Source: Aeromicrobium wangtongii (GTDB lineage: Bacteria; Actinomycetota; Actinomycetes; Propionibacteriales; Nocardioidaceae). From it: a stretch of DNA of 64,000 bases. Below, piece after piece: positions 17,180 through 28,576 of this stretch; position 1 is the stretch's first letter; each line of letters opens with the position of its first letter. Below the pieces are notes generated by a model that was given only the letters and a program-made list of their open reading frames with translations, ran no database searches and was not told the DNA's origin. The stretch spans positions 2,480,001 through 2,544,000 of the forward strand of contig NZ_CP102173.1 in NCBI RefSeq assembly GCF_024584515.1, given 5' to 3'. The translations under genes were made by a program, and so were the position numbers.

Positions 17180-17499
17180 GAACCGCTCGGGTCGGGCTCG
17201 TCGATCACGATCTCCAGGTACTCGCGCGGATAGGAGTCGTAGGGCTCGAGGTGCTCGTACATCGCCTCGGTGTGCGCGACATAGCCCTCGGCCGAGGTGC
17301 ACTGCTCATAGCTGGCGACCGCGTCGAAGAACCGGAGGTGGGTGAAGTGCTGCGGATCGTCCAGGCTGCGCACCAGGCGCCGGCCACGGAAGCCCGGATG
17401 GTCGCGGAAGAAGCGTCCGAACTCCTCGTTGAGGGCGATGTACGCCTGGGCGTGCTGCTCCCCCGGTTTCGTACGGGCCTGGCTGACCACGACAATCAT
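17176..17499 (-). CDS. Small antibiotic-biosynthesis-monooxygenase (ABM)-like protein
   Basis: A 107-residue ferredoxin-fold protein. MIVVVSQARTKPGEQHAQAYIALNEEF, then HPGFRGRRLVRSLDDPQHFTHLRFFDAVASYEQ, fits the ABM/dimeric alpha-beta barrel superfamily, which also contains IsdG-type haem-degrading monooxygenases. No IsdG catalytic triad can be claimed from sequence. First gene of the unit, preceded by AGGAGG, and driven from site D. A cofactor-free oxidation or product-binding role is possible. Confidence 0.65.
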   Translation of the reverse strand: MIVVVSQARTKPGEQHAQAYIALNEEFGRFFRDHPGFRGRRLVRSLDDPQHFTHLRFFDAVASYEQCTSAEGYVAHTEAMYEHLEPYDSYPREYLEIVIDEPDPSGS

Positions 17500-17514
17500 G
17501 GCGACCTCCTGTCA

Positions 17515-17531
17515 GAATAGATCATATATGG
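17515..17531. promoter_or_regulatory. Regulatory site D (divergent promoter)
   Basis: GAATAGATCATATATGG lies between the - start 17499 and the + start 17545; on the reverse strand it reads ATATATGATCTATTC. A TATGCT hexamer at 17533-17538 is exactly 6 bases before the RCCR-like ATG, implying a leaderless + transcript. The - transcript has an AGGAGG leader. Confidence 0.78.
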
Positions 17532-17544
17532 CTATGCTCTGGCC

Positions 17545-18372
17545 ATGACGAGTAGCAGTCAGACCAAGACAATCCCCGAGTTCCTGGCCGAGGCTCCCGA
17601 TGTCGACAGCCACGCGCTGTGGCAGCAGTTCTGGGAGATCCTGAGCGAGGCCAAGGACAAGATCACGGCGGTCCTGCCCGTCTCGCCGCACCCCTCCAGC
17701 GAGGGCCTCGGCGCCTGGAACACCGACGACAACAGCTACGAAGGCTCGCTCAACACCTTCGTGGGGGATCCGGACAACGGCGCCGAGTGGCTGGTCCACT
17801 CGTGGATCGGCAACCGCAGCGCCTCGATCCTGGACATGAACCTGCAGGTGTGGCTCGGCCCGCACATCGACGTGCCGCACCTGATCATCGTGTTCGGGAC
17901 GGTCCCCAATGTCTTCTTCTTCACCGATCTGGTGCCCCGGCGTGACCTGATGGTCGACATCGACCACCTCAACCGGTACTACGAGTCGCAGAACGAGTCG
18001 TGGCTGGCCCTGCGCGGCGACGATCGGTTCACCTGGTCGGTCAGCCACGGCACGTACATGCGTGCCTACCTGTCGCCGGCCGGCCACTCGTACGTCGCCG
18101 ATCGCACCGATGACGTCGTGGAGACGCTGCGGGCGGCCGTGCACGAGCGCGTCGACACCTGGCTGCAGTGGGTCGCCGAGGCGCAGCCCGTGCCCGAGTC
18201 CGAGCGGGCCGCCCTGCGCGCCCGTGACCACGCGGTCCGCACGTACGGCTACACACTTGATCCGATGAATGAGTTGTCCAAGCGGTTCCTGGGCGCCGAG
18301 CGCGTCGAGGAGCTCGTCGCGGTCCGGGCGGGTCTCGCCCAGATCGCATCTATCGATGGGAGCGCTACATGA
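17545..18372 (+). CDS. Red chlorophyll catabolite reductase-like protein (FDBR superfamily), copy 1
   Basis: A 275-residue cytoplasmic protein. Segments IDVPHLIIVFG (109-118), DLVPRRDL (128-135), RYY (144-146) and YMRAYLSPAG (171-180), then a C-terminal ERAALRARDHAVR helix and RFLGAERVEELV, line up in order with plant RCCR (ACD2): PHFLVE, DLPHRKDL, EYY, FVRSAFSPTA, the ERRD block and the FGEEV block. RCCR is a ferredoxin-dependent bilin reductase that reduces red chlorophyll catabolite. The identical order is seen in the 35719-36528 paralogue. Cofactor-free and ferredoxin-dependent chemistry is inferred from the family; no ferredoxin gene is in the window. Leaderless from site D. Confidence 0.78.
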   Translation: MTSSSQTKTIPEFLAEAPDVDSHALWQQFWEILSEAKDKITAVLPVSPHPSSEGLGAWNTDDNSYEGSLNTFVGDPDNGAEWLVHSWIGNRSASILDMNLQVWLGPHIDVPHLIIVFGTVPNVFFFTDLVPRRDLMVDIDHLNRYYESQNESWLALRGDDRFTWSVSHGTYMRAYLSPAGHSYVADRTDDVVETLRAAVHERVDTWLQWVAEAQPVPESERAALRARDHAVRTYGYTLDPMNELSKRFLGAERVEELVAVRAGLAQIASIDGSAT

Positions 18373-19229
18373 AGGTACTCGTGATCGGAGCCGGCTTCGT
18401 CGGCTCGGCGGCCGCCACCGAGCTGGCCGCACTCGGCCACGAGGTGACGGTGACCGCCACCAGCGAGGAGAAGGTGATCACCCTCAAGGAGCGCTTCGGA
18501 CGCGCCGTCGTGCTGCGCGGCTCGGACGCCGACAGCGTCGCTGCCGCCGTGGCGGACAAGGACGCCGTCGTCATCACCGCGGGTCCGTCGGCCCAGGGAT
18601 CGATGACCCCGGAGGGTAGGGCGAAGACCTATCGCGACGTCCTGGTGACGACCGCAGAGAACGTCGTGGCAGCGGCCGGACCGAACACCCGACTGGTGTC
18701 GTTGTCGTCGCTGTCGGTGTACGGCGACGCCGCCAACCACCTCGACCAGATCGACGAGTCCTCCCCCGTGACCGACTCGGCAGACCCCAGCCCCAGCAAC
18801 TTCCTGGCCATGGAGCGCACCTACTCCCAGGCCGGCGACCGGGCCGTGATCCTGCGCTGTGGCGACATCTTCGGGCAGGGCGATCCGCCGATCGCCGAGA
18901 AGGTCAAGATGGCCCACCAGTACCTGGGTGGCTCCGTGCCGTTCTCGGGCGAGGCGCTGCTGTACCGCCTCCACGTCGAGGACGCCGCCGCGGCGGTCGT
19001 TCACGCCGTCGAGAACGACCTGAGCGGGGTCTTCAACCTGACCCACGCCGAGGTGCCCCCCACCAACGCCCGGCTGTTCGACACCCTGTCGGCCGAGCAG
19101 GGTCTGCCGCCGCTGGAGTACCGCAACGAGATCGCCTCCCCGTCCTCCCCCATCTCGGTGGAGCGACTGGCAGCGACCGGCTTCCGTGCCTCGAAGTCCT
19201 TCGACCCGGCGCTGACCGCACTGCGCTGA
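18369..19229 (+). CDS. NAD(P)-dependent epimerase/dehydratase-like SDR
   Basis: A 286-residue extended SDR with N-terminal VLVIGAGFVGSAAATELAALGH and a typical LVSLSSLSVYGD segment, but no clear YxxxK where expected, so it may be an atypical or NmrA-like reductase. It overlaps the RCCR-like gene by four bases (ATGA), so the two are translationally coupled and probably act on consecutive intermediates. RILRCGDIFGQGDPPI resembles substrate-loop regions of epimerases. Function unknown. Confidence 0.75.
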   Translation: MKVLVIGAGFVGSAAATELAALGHEVTVTATSEEKVITLKERFGRAVVLRGSDADSVAAAVADKDAVVITAGPSAQGSMTPEGRAKTYRDVLVTTAENVVAAAGPNTRLVSLSSLSVYGDAANHLDQIDESSPVTDSADPSPSNFLAMERTYSQAGDRAVILRCGDIFGQGDPPIAEKVKMAHQYLGGSVPFSGEALLYRLHVEDAAAAVVHAVENDLSGVFNLTHAEVPPTNARLFDTLSAEQGLPPLEYRNEIASPSSPISVERLAATGFRASKSFDPALTALR

Positions 19230-19248
19230 GCTCTCTCGGCTGAAACAG

Positions 19249-19280
19249 GACCCTCCCTGGCCTCACGGCCGGGGAGGGTC
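19249..19280. terminator. Terminator hairpin 1
   Basis: A 14-bp stem (GACCCTCCCTGGCC against 19267-19280, one G-T pair), a 4-base loop TCAC, then TTTCG. It ends the + unit 17545-19229. Confidence 0.85.
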
Positions 19281-19307
19281 TTTCGCGTACGGGGCGCAGC
19301 ATGACGA

Positions 19308-19343
19308 AGACCCTCCCTCGGCCGCGCGGCCGAGGGAGGGTCT
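19308..19343. terminator. Terminator hairpin 2
   Basis: A perfect 17-bp stem (AGACCCTCCCTCGGCCG against 19327-19343) with a CG centre. It shares the GACCCTCCCT core with hairpin 1 and faces the end of the - strand surface-protein operon, so two back-to-back terminators separate the convergent units. Confidence 0.85.
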
Positions 19344-19375
19344 GGTCGTCGTGCAGGTTCTGTTCTGCCGCTGGG

Positions 19376-20659
19376 TCAGGCCTCGGTCCGACGGGTGCGG
19401 CCCGGCAGGAACATGAACAGGGCCACGGCCAGCAGCACGAAGGCGCTGGACCACAGACCGATCACCGTGAGTGCAGCAGCACCTGTCTTGGGCAGCGCCG
19501 CGCCGGAGTCGCCGGAGCCACTCGAGCTGCCGCCACTGCCACTGCCACTGCCGCTGTCGGAGTCGTCATCGACGCTGCCGATGCCCACCGTCATGGCGCT
19601 GAGCTTGCCGCCGCCGGTGCAGTCGGAGTAGACCGTGAGGCCCGACATCTCGCCGAAGTCGAACTTGAATGCGGTGATCTCGACGTCCATCTTGGACTCG
19701 GAGCTGGTGATGGTCGACGTCAGCGTCGGGACCGGCACCTTGCCGTATTTCGGAACGGTGACCTTCGACGTGCTGGCGAAGGAGACCTTCTTGCCACCGA
19801 TCATGGCCTCGGCGTTGATCTTCATCTCGCCGTTGTCGATCGGCACCGGCGCGAGACCGGGGATCTCCGAGAAGGACGCCTTCAGCGTGACCTTGTCGTC
19901 ATCGGCCGTGGCGCGCATTCCGCTGATGCTCACCGTCGGGTCGTAGGTGAACGGGCTGCCCAGGGTCTGCAGCTTGCACGCGAACTTCGCCGTGCCCTTG
20001 GCCGCGACGCCCTTCTTGTCGCCCGACTCGGTCGGCGTGGGCGTGGGCGTCGGCGCCGGGGTGGCCGTCGGAGTGGGTGTGGGGGTCGGAGTGGGTGTCG
20101 GTGTCACGCCGGGCAACGTCGGAACCGTGTCGACCGTGACGCTGGGAATGGGCCAGGAGGTCTCGCCACCGCCGGTGGGGCACAACGTCGGGAACGTCGC
20201 GCCGATAGCCGTCGTGTCGTACTGAAGTCGCTTCACCTCGACCTTGAGCGGCGTGGCGGAGCCCGCCAGCTTGGCGGAGACAGCCGGCACCGGCACCGGC
20301 TGGGACTTCTTGATGGGAGTCGTGCTGGTGCCCGTGAGAGTCACCTTCGTCCCGTTGACGTCGGCCACGATGCTTCCGGCCATCTTCGCGCTCGCCACGT
20401 CCAGGGGTACGACTCCGGGCAGGTTGTTGGCCTGCATCGTGAGCACCGTGTCGGTGCCGTCGGTCACCGCCGTCACATCCAGCTCGATCGCCCAGTCGTA
20501 GGCCGGGAAGGCGTCGGTCTGGCAGTTCAGGGTCTTGGCCGACTTGACCGGAGCAGCCTGGGCCGGGGTCGTCAGGAGGGGCACCGAGGCAAGCGCCACC
20601 GCCGCGGCGGCGAGGGCCGTACCGGCCGGTCGGCGCCAGCTGATGGTCCGGGCGCTCAT
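19376..20659 (-). CDS. Sortase-anchored (LPKTG) surface protein with two DUF6801-like domains
   Basis: A 427-residue wall protein: signal peptide (MSARTISWRRPAGTALAAAA, cleavage near AQAAP); a first beta-rich domain with two Cys; a Thr-Pro linker (TPTPTPTPTPTATPAPTPT); a second similar domain with FACKLQTLGSPFTYDP and EIPGLAPVPI; then LPKTG, a hydrophobic segment and a basic tail RTRRTEA. This is a complete sortase signal. The domains resemble those of the secreted protein at 14184-15506. Last gene of the importer operon, overlapping the previous stop by four bases, which ties display of this protein to uptake. Ligand unknown. Confidence 0.8.
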   Translation of the reverse strand: MSARTISWRRPAGTALAAAAVALASVPLLTTPAQAAPVKSAKTLNCQTDAFPAYDWAIELDVTAVTDGTDTVLTMQANNLPGVVPLDVASAKMAGSIVADVNGTKVTLTGTSTTPIKKSQPVPVPAVSAKLAGSATPLKVEVKRLQYDTTAIGATFPTLCPTGGGETSWPIPSVTVDTVPTLPGVTPTPTPTPTPTPTATPAPTPTPTPTESGDKKGVAAKGTAKFACKLQTLGSPFTYDPTVSISGMRATADDDKVTLKASFSEIPGLAPVPIDNGEMKINAEAMIGGKKVSFASTSKVTVPKYGKVPVPTLTSTITSSESKMDVEITAFKFDFGEMSGLTVYSDCTGGGKLSAMTVGIGSVDDDSDSGSGSGSGGSSSGSGDSGAALPKTGAAALTVIGLWSSAFVLLAVALFMFLPGRTRRTEA

Positions 20660-21300
20660 GCGATGCCGCCCTTGGTGCGCACGCCGAACCGCAGGCCGGC
20701 ACCGACGAGCAGGAACAGCCCGGCGCCCACCACGGCGTACGCCAGGACGTCACCGGCACCGGTCTTGGGCAGCTCGGAGGCTGCCGCAGGCGCATCGGCT
20801 GCCGCGGTTGCGGGGGCCGCGGCTGCGGGGGTCTCGGCTGCGGGGGCCGCGGCCGGCGCCTCGGCGGCGGCACCGAACGTCATCGGCATGATGACCTCGT
20901 TGGCCTTGACGGTCTTGGCGTCCGCGACCGTCGGGAGCGGGCCGGCCGCGATGACGCACTTGACCTTCGTGCAGTCGTGCGGGCCGAACTTCTGCTTCAC
21001 CACGATCGTGAAGGTGCCGATGGAGCCCTTCGCGTCCGCATTGCGGAAGGTCGCGCCGCCCTGCAGGTTGCAGTCACCGGGGCCGGTGTAGCCCTCGACG
21101 CACTGTCCCGCCGCGATCTGCTTCAGCCCGGGGGTGAACCCCGATCCGCTGATGGTGATCTTCTGGCCGTCCTTGAGGCCTTGCGTCGCGCTGACGTCCA
21201 TGGACGCTGCCGCGTAGCTCGGTGCTGCCCCCATGATGGCGACGACGAACAGCGCGGACGCGCCCGCCAGTACCTTGGCGAGTCTCGTGGTGATTCTCAT
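20656..21300 (-). CDS. Sortase-anchored (LPKTG) neocarzinostatin-like domain protein
   Basis: A 214-residue protein: signal peptide (ending ASYAAA), then a domain of about 110 residues with GLKDGQKITISGSGFTPG, IAAGQCVEGYTGPGDC and a second Cys pair near HDCTKVKC. This follows the neocarzinostatin/macromomycin apoprotein fold, an Ig-like sandwich that binds hydrophobic aromatic chromophores. An Ala/Pro linker precedes LPKTG, a membrane helix and RTKGG. An anchored chromophore-binding domain in an importer operon suggests a surface receptor for a hydrophobic pigment; that is inference. AAGGAG precedes the ATG. Confidence 0.75.
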   Translation of the reverse strand: MRITTRLAKVLAGASALFVVAIMGAAPSYAAASMDVSATQGLKDGQKITISGSGFTPGLKQIAAGQCVEGYTGPGDCNLQGGATFRNADAKGSIGTFTIVVKQKFGPHDCTKVKCVIAAGPLPTVADAKTVKANEVIMPMTFGAAAEAPAAAPAAETPAAAAPATAAADAPAAASELPKTGAGDVLAYAVVGAGLFLLVGAGLRFGVRTKGGIA

Positions 21301-21325
21301 ATTTCTCCTTGGTCGAGCGACGTGC

Positions 21326-24222
<2,897 letters not shown>

Positions 24223-24226
<4 letters not shown>

Positions 24227-24978
24227 CCCGTCACCGCCGCGTGTCCACCCAGCATGAGGGTCCGGATGCGGTCCGGGTCGGCAGCGAGCACGGCGGCAGA
24301 TTCTTCAGCGATGATCTCACCCTTCTCCATGACATAGGCGCGATGCACCAGCGACAGTGCGACGTTGACCGACTGCTCGACCACCAGCACCGAGGTGCCG
24401 CGCTCGTTGAGCCGACGCACCAGCTCGCACAGTCCGCCGACGACCACCGGCGCGAGGCCGAGCGAGAACTCGTCGATGACCAGCAGCTCCGGGTCGTTGA
24501 CGATCGCCTTGGCGAGGGCCAGCATCTGCCGCTCTCCTCCCGACAGGGTGGAAGCGGGCTGGTTGCGCCGGGAGTTGAGCCGCGGGAAGATCGCCAGCGC
24601 GGCCTCGACGGCCTCGTCGACCCACTTCTTGTCCTTGGTCGCGTAGCCGTGCATCCTCAAGTTGTCCACGACGCTCAGCGACCCGAACGCCGACTGGCCG
24701 ATGACCTGGCTGAGGCCCGCCTCGACCCGCTTGCGCGGCGACCAGTTGGTGGCGTCGACGCCACCGAGGTGGACCGTTCCGGCGTCCGGCTTGAGCAGTC
24801 CGCCGATGACCCGCAGCGTCGTGCTCTTGCCGACACCGTTGGGGCCCAGGAGCGCGACCATCTCGCCGCGCTCGACGGTCAGGCTGGCACCGAACAGGAC
24901 CTGGACCGGTCCGTAGGACGCACTGATGCCGTCGACGCGCAGGGCCGGAGCCGCGGGGTCACTCACTGAACGGGACAT
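24223..24978 (-). CDS. Branched-chain-type ABC transporter ATPase (LivF)
   Basis: A 251-residue ATPase: Walker A GPNGVGKST, signature LSGGERQ, Walker B LLVIDEFSLGLAP, as in LivF. I take ATG 24978, which has GAGGG five bases upstream and overlaps the end of the binding-protein gene by 20 bases; a longer reading to 25011 is less likely. It pairs with the ATPase domain of the fused LivHMG chain, with which it overlaps by four bases. Confidence 0.9.
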
Positions 24979-26353
24979 CGTCACCCTCGTAGACGAAGCA
25001 GTTGCAGTCATCGGCGAAGCGCATCACGCGGTAGCTGCCGGCGGCGGCGTGACCGCCGTCGCCCAGCGCGTTGCCGAAGCCGGAGGCGGTCTGGAAGCCT
25101 GCACCGTCGGCGTCGACGGCCTTGCTCCAGGCCTCGGCCGTGAGCGGCCCGTCGACACCGTCGGCGCCCATCTTCAGCATCCGCACCGAGTCGCAGTACG
25201 GCAGCGCGACACGGGCCGCCTCACGCGTCTCGAAGGTGATGCCGGCAGCCTCGTAGATGTCGAGGCACTCCTTCTCGACGCCCTCACCGGGGAATGGCAT
25301 CTCGCTGTCCGCGACGTCCTGCGGCGGGTGGAAGCCGATGCCCACCATGCCGTTCATCGTGTCGGCGGGAACCGTATCGGGGTTGTTCAGGAAGAACGAC
25401 GGGTTGTCGAAACTGGAGATCGCGTAGGTGGCCTTGAACTGCTTGGAGCCCGCGATCGTGGCGAAGATCGACGCCAGCCGTGAACCACCCAGGAACATCA
25501 CGCGGTCGATGCCTGCGCTGGCGAAGGTGATGGCCGCCTGCTCCGAGCCCTGGTAGATCGTGCCGATGTCGGTGGTGTCGACCCAGCCCACCTCGGCGTC
25601 GATGCCCAGCTTCTTGAGCTGCGGGACGGCCTTCTTGCCAACCGTGCGCCGGTTGACCGGAGTGTCGGCGGCGACGATCGCGACCTTCTTGCGGCCCTCG
25701 AAGAACTTCTCCTGCGACAGCGCCTTGATGTAGGAGGCGGTGAACGCGTTGTACTCCGGGAAGCTCGGGGACCACAGATACGGCGCCAGCTCATCGAACA
25801 GCGCCTGGTCGTTCGAGACCAGGCTGGCGTCCAGCATCAGCGTCTTGCGCTGCGCATAGCAAGGACGGGCATTGGACTGGTACTGACCGGTCAGCACCAC
25901 GGCGAATGCCTTGTCGTCCTGGGCGACCTGGTTGCAGAGCTTCTCCTCCGAGGCCGGGGAGTCGGTCTGGGCGTCGTACATGCGGAAGACCGCGTCGAGC
26001 TTGCGGCCACCGAGCCCGCCGTTGTCGTTGACCCACTTCTCGAGGGCCTCGACCTGCTTCTTCGGGTCGCCGACCGAGGCCGTGACCAGCTTGGTCTGCT
26101 TCTTGACCTCGTCCAGGTCGACGCCGATGAAGACCACCTTGACGGTCTTGCCCGCGGCCGCCGGGCTGGCGCTGGTCGGCTGGGAACCGTCACCGCTGCT
26201 GCTGCCACCGCCGCCGGGCATCACTGCGCCGCAGCTGGCCAGGGCCAGCGCCGCAGCCGCTGCGACCACGACCGAGCGTGCGCGCAGGGCGCGATCCCGG
26301 GGCCGCTTCGGACCGCTGTCTGCCTCAACCATGGCTCGCCATCTCGTCAGCAT
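24959..26353 (-). CDS. ABC transporter substrate-binding lipoprotein (Leu/Ile/Val-binding type)
   Basis: About 464 residues. Lipobox ALASCG follows a hydrophobic stretch; the mature part has two lobes with KVVFIGVDLDEVKKQ and KVAIVAADTPVNRRTVG, a periplasmic-binding-protein type I layout. Start 26353 is preferred because a TATAGT hexamer (reverse strand, 26360-26365) lies exactly 6 bases upstream, the same leaderless geometry as other units; ATG 26332 would give a shorter signal peptide. First gene of the importer and surface-protein operon. Ligand not deducible. Confidence 0.82.
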   Translation of the reverse strand: MLTRWRAMVEADSGPKRPRDRALRARSVVVAAAAALALASCGAVMPGGGGSSSGDGSQPTSASPAAAGKTVKVVFIGVDLDEVKKQTKLVTASVGDPKKQVEALEKWVNDNGGLGGRKLDAVFRMYDAQTDSPASEEKLCNQVAQDDKAFAVVLTGQYQSNARPCYAQRKTLMLDASLVSNDQALFDELAPYLWSPSFPEYNAFTASYIKALSQEKFFEGRKKVAIVAADTPVNRRTVGKKAVPQLKKLGIDAEVGWVDTTDIGTIYQGSEQAAITFASAGIDRVMFLGGSRLASIFATIAGSKQFKATYAISSFDNPSFFLNNPDTVPADTMNGMVGIGFHPPQDVADSEMPFPGEGVEKECLDIYEAAGITFETREAARVALPYCDSVRMLKMGADGVDGPLTAEAWSKAVDADGAGFQTASGFGNALGDGGHAAAGSYRVMRFADDCNCFVYEGDDVPFSE

Positions 26354-26360
26354 GAAAGAA

Positions 26361-26376
26361 CTATATAGGATATCTA
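26361..26376. promoter_or_regulatory. Regulatory site E
   Basis: CTATATAGGATATCTA in the 28 bases between the surface-protein stop (26382) and the binding-protein start (26353). ATATAGGATATC differs by one base from sites C and H. It contains the leaderless -10 for the importer operon. Confidence 0.78.
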
Positions 26377-26381
26377 CTCGG

Positions 26382-28495
26382 CTATGACGTGCTCTTGGCA
26401 GAAATCTGGTCGCCCTGGGCCTGCCGCGCGGAGCACCGCTCCAGCCAGCGCTCGACCGCGTCGACGTCGACGACGGCATCGGCCGTCATGTCGGCTCCGG
26501 CCTTGACCGGCACGCCCTCGCCGTCCGCCTGCAGCGCCCACCAGCGCTCCAGCACCGCCAGGTCGATGACCGCGGCACCGTCGCCCGACGAGGCGCCGGC
26601 CGCCGGCGGTGGGCCTGCCAGGGAGGCGACCCGGCTCGGTGCGGGGGCAAAGATCCGGCGACGGATCGCGAAGGCGATCAGCAGGACACCCAGCGCATTG
26701 AGGGCGAACAGTCCCCACGGATAGGTCTCGAAGGTGGTCGAGAAGGCTCCTGACGAGCCCTCTCCGACCTGCCCGCTGATCGTGTACACGCCGAAGGCAC
26801 CCGCCGGCAGGCCGATGGGGATCTGCAGCGTGAGGCTCTTGCCGGGCGCGAGCCTGGCGAAGCCGTCGGAGGAGTAGACCGGGTCGACCTTCTCGCCCTT
26901 GCCCACCGCGATGCTCAGCCCGGGAGCGACGACCTCGGCGGTGCCGACGTTCTCGACCCGCAGCTTCAGGACCCGGTCCGGTCCCCCGCCCATGAGATCG
27001 CCGAACCGGGTCGACCCCGTCAGCGACACCTTGGTCACGGCCAGCTCGGCAGCCCCGGCCGCTGCCTGCGGATCGGCGACCGTCGTGACCGGCAGGTCGA
27101 CCGGCGCAGGAATGTCGATCGGGGCGGCGCCGGGCGGCGAGACCGCGCTGGGGCTTGAACCGCTTCCGGTGCCGGCACCGCTGCCCGCGTTGTTGCCCGC
27201 CTCGTTGCCGGCACCGTTGCCGGCGTTGTCACCGGCGCCATTGCCGGTGTCGTTGCCCGCGCCGTCGCCCGCGTCCGAGCCGCCGCCTGCACCGCCGGCC
27301 GTGACGTCGACCGTGGCCTTCAGCGTCGTGCCGCGGTGGTCCTGCGTCGCAACGACGCCCGCGACCTCGGCATCGGCGGCGACCGTCAGCTCTGCGTCGA
27401 TCGCCCCGGTCGCGGCAGCCGCGACACTCACCGCAGTGCCCACCGGGGTGCCCGAGCCGTCGACGGCAGTGACGCTGACCTGACGCAGCGGGTCCCACTC
27501 GGCGCCGACCACGCGGAGGCGGTTCTTGTCGGAGGTGTCGCCCAGCCGCACGGTCGGGGCGGCCAGCACCCGCATCGGCTGGTCGAGGACGACAGTGTCC
27601 TTGCCGAGCTTCGCCGTCGCCCGGACAGTACCGGTTCCGGTCGCGGCGTCGGCCGGGACGAGAAGCGTCCCGGTGCCGCTGCCGTCCGCGATGGTGGTGG
27701 CGTCGACGGGCCGGCCGCAGGTGGTCCCACACAGGGCCAGCGGGACCTTGGTCTCCGAGGCGAATCCGGACAGAGAGGTCTGGACCTCGTCACCGGGGCG
27801 CGCGGCGTTGAGGACGTCCTGGCCGACGACCCGCGTGACGGTGAGTTGCTGCGCGGCCACCGTCGTCATGCTGGCCAGCATCGCGGTGTCCTGGGGCGTC
27901 GTGGCCGGATTGGTCCCGTCCGCGAGATCCACCTCGGCTGGCCGTTGCACACCAGCCGCTGACCGGGCAGGTCGAAGAAGACGGTGCGCAGGATCAGCGC
28001 CGAGGTGCCGGCCGTCGTGATCGGGAACGTGCCGTCGACCCGGGTCGGCGGGATGGCGTCCTTGCCGGCCTCGATCTCGAAGTCCACCACGACCGGCTTG
28101 AGCGGGGTGCGCTTGGAACCGGCGTCGAGGACGTCGAAGTAGTAGTAGGCCTTGCCCTCGCGGTCCGACAGCAGGGGCAGCACCTCCGGGCCGGTCGTGT
28201 TCGTGAGGCTGTAGGTGCGGTCGCCGCCGACCGCCGTGTCCCCCGCGGTCTGCAGTGTCATGCGAGGGTTGACACCCCACGGCTCGAGCTGCGTGCTGAG
28301 GGCGAGGATGCCGTCCACGTCGTCGATGGCGGCGTCGGGATCCGCAGCCGGGTTCGGCAGGTAGCGCCAGCACCCGCCGCCGGGATCGATCGGGCCGACC
28401 GGTGCGGCCGATGCGCTCGCGCCGGCGAAGCCGGGCAGAGCGGATCCCACGACCACCAAAGTGGCTAAAAACGACCTCACAGGCCCTTTGGCCAT
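26382..28495 (-). pseudogene. Membrane-anchored surface protein, reading frame broken by one missing base
   Basis: The intact product would have about 704 residues. It begins MAKGPVRSFLATLVVVGSAL (GGAG upstream of ATG 28495), with a signal peptide ending ASASAA. The first 185 residues contain Cys and YYYFDV/VFFD segments; then the frame must shift near 27935-27942 (between LVCNGQP and EVDLADGTNPAT). The remainder is in another frame: Ig-like repeats, a Gly/Asn/Ala linker (GNGAGDNAGNGAGNEAGNN), a DUF11-like domain, one transmembrane helix (FALNALGVLLIAFAI) and a cytoplasmic tail. There is no slippery heptamer, so a real mutation or a sequencing error in a short C-run is more likely than programmed frameshifting. 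Faces the sortase gene across site F. Confidence 0.75.
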
Positions 28496-28558
28496 GACAC
28501 ACTCCAGAGCGTCGGCATGCCGGACAATCACCTCGCAGGCGAGGGCAATCGAAACCCT

Positions 28559-28572
28559 ACATGATATATTTC
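28559..28572. promoter_or_regulatory. Regulatory site F (divergent promoter)
   Basis: ACATGATATATTTC; the reverse strand GAAATATATCATGT aligns with site L (GAAATATATGATATC). TATATT at 28565-28570 is exactly 6 bases before the sortase ATG (leaderless). On the other strand it precedes the surface-protein gene by about 65 bases. Confidence 0.7.
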
Positions 28573-28576
28573 GGAG

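Noticed and set aside
20040..20105. Thr-Pro coding repeat as a possible CRISPR or tandem-repeat array
   Set aside because: It is an in-frame low-complexity linker of the LPKTG protein, with no spacer structure.
27170..27290. Gly/Asn/Ala repeat as a non-coding tandem repeat
   Set aside because: It is an in-frame flexible linker in the surface protein.
26382..28495. Programmed ribosomal frameshift in the surface protein
   Set aside because: No slippery heptamer or downstream structure is evident near 27935-27942; a plain one-base loss explains it.
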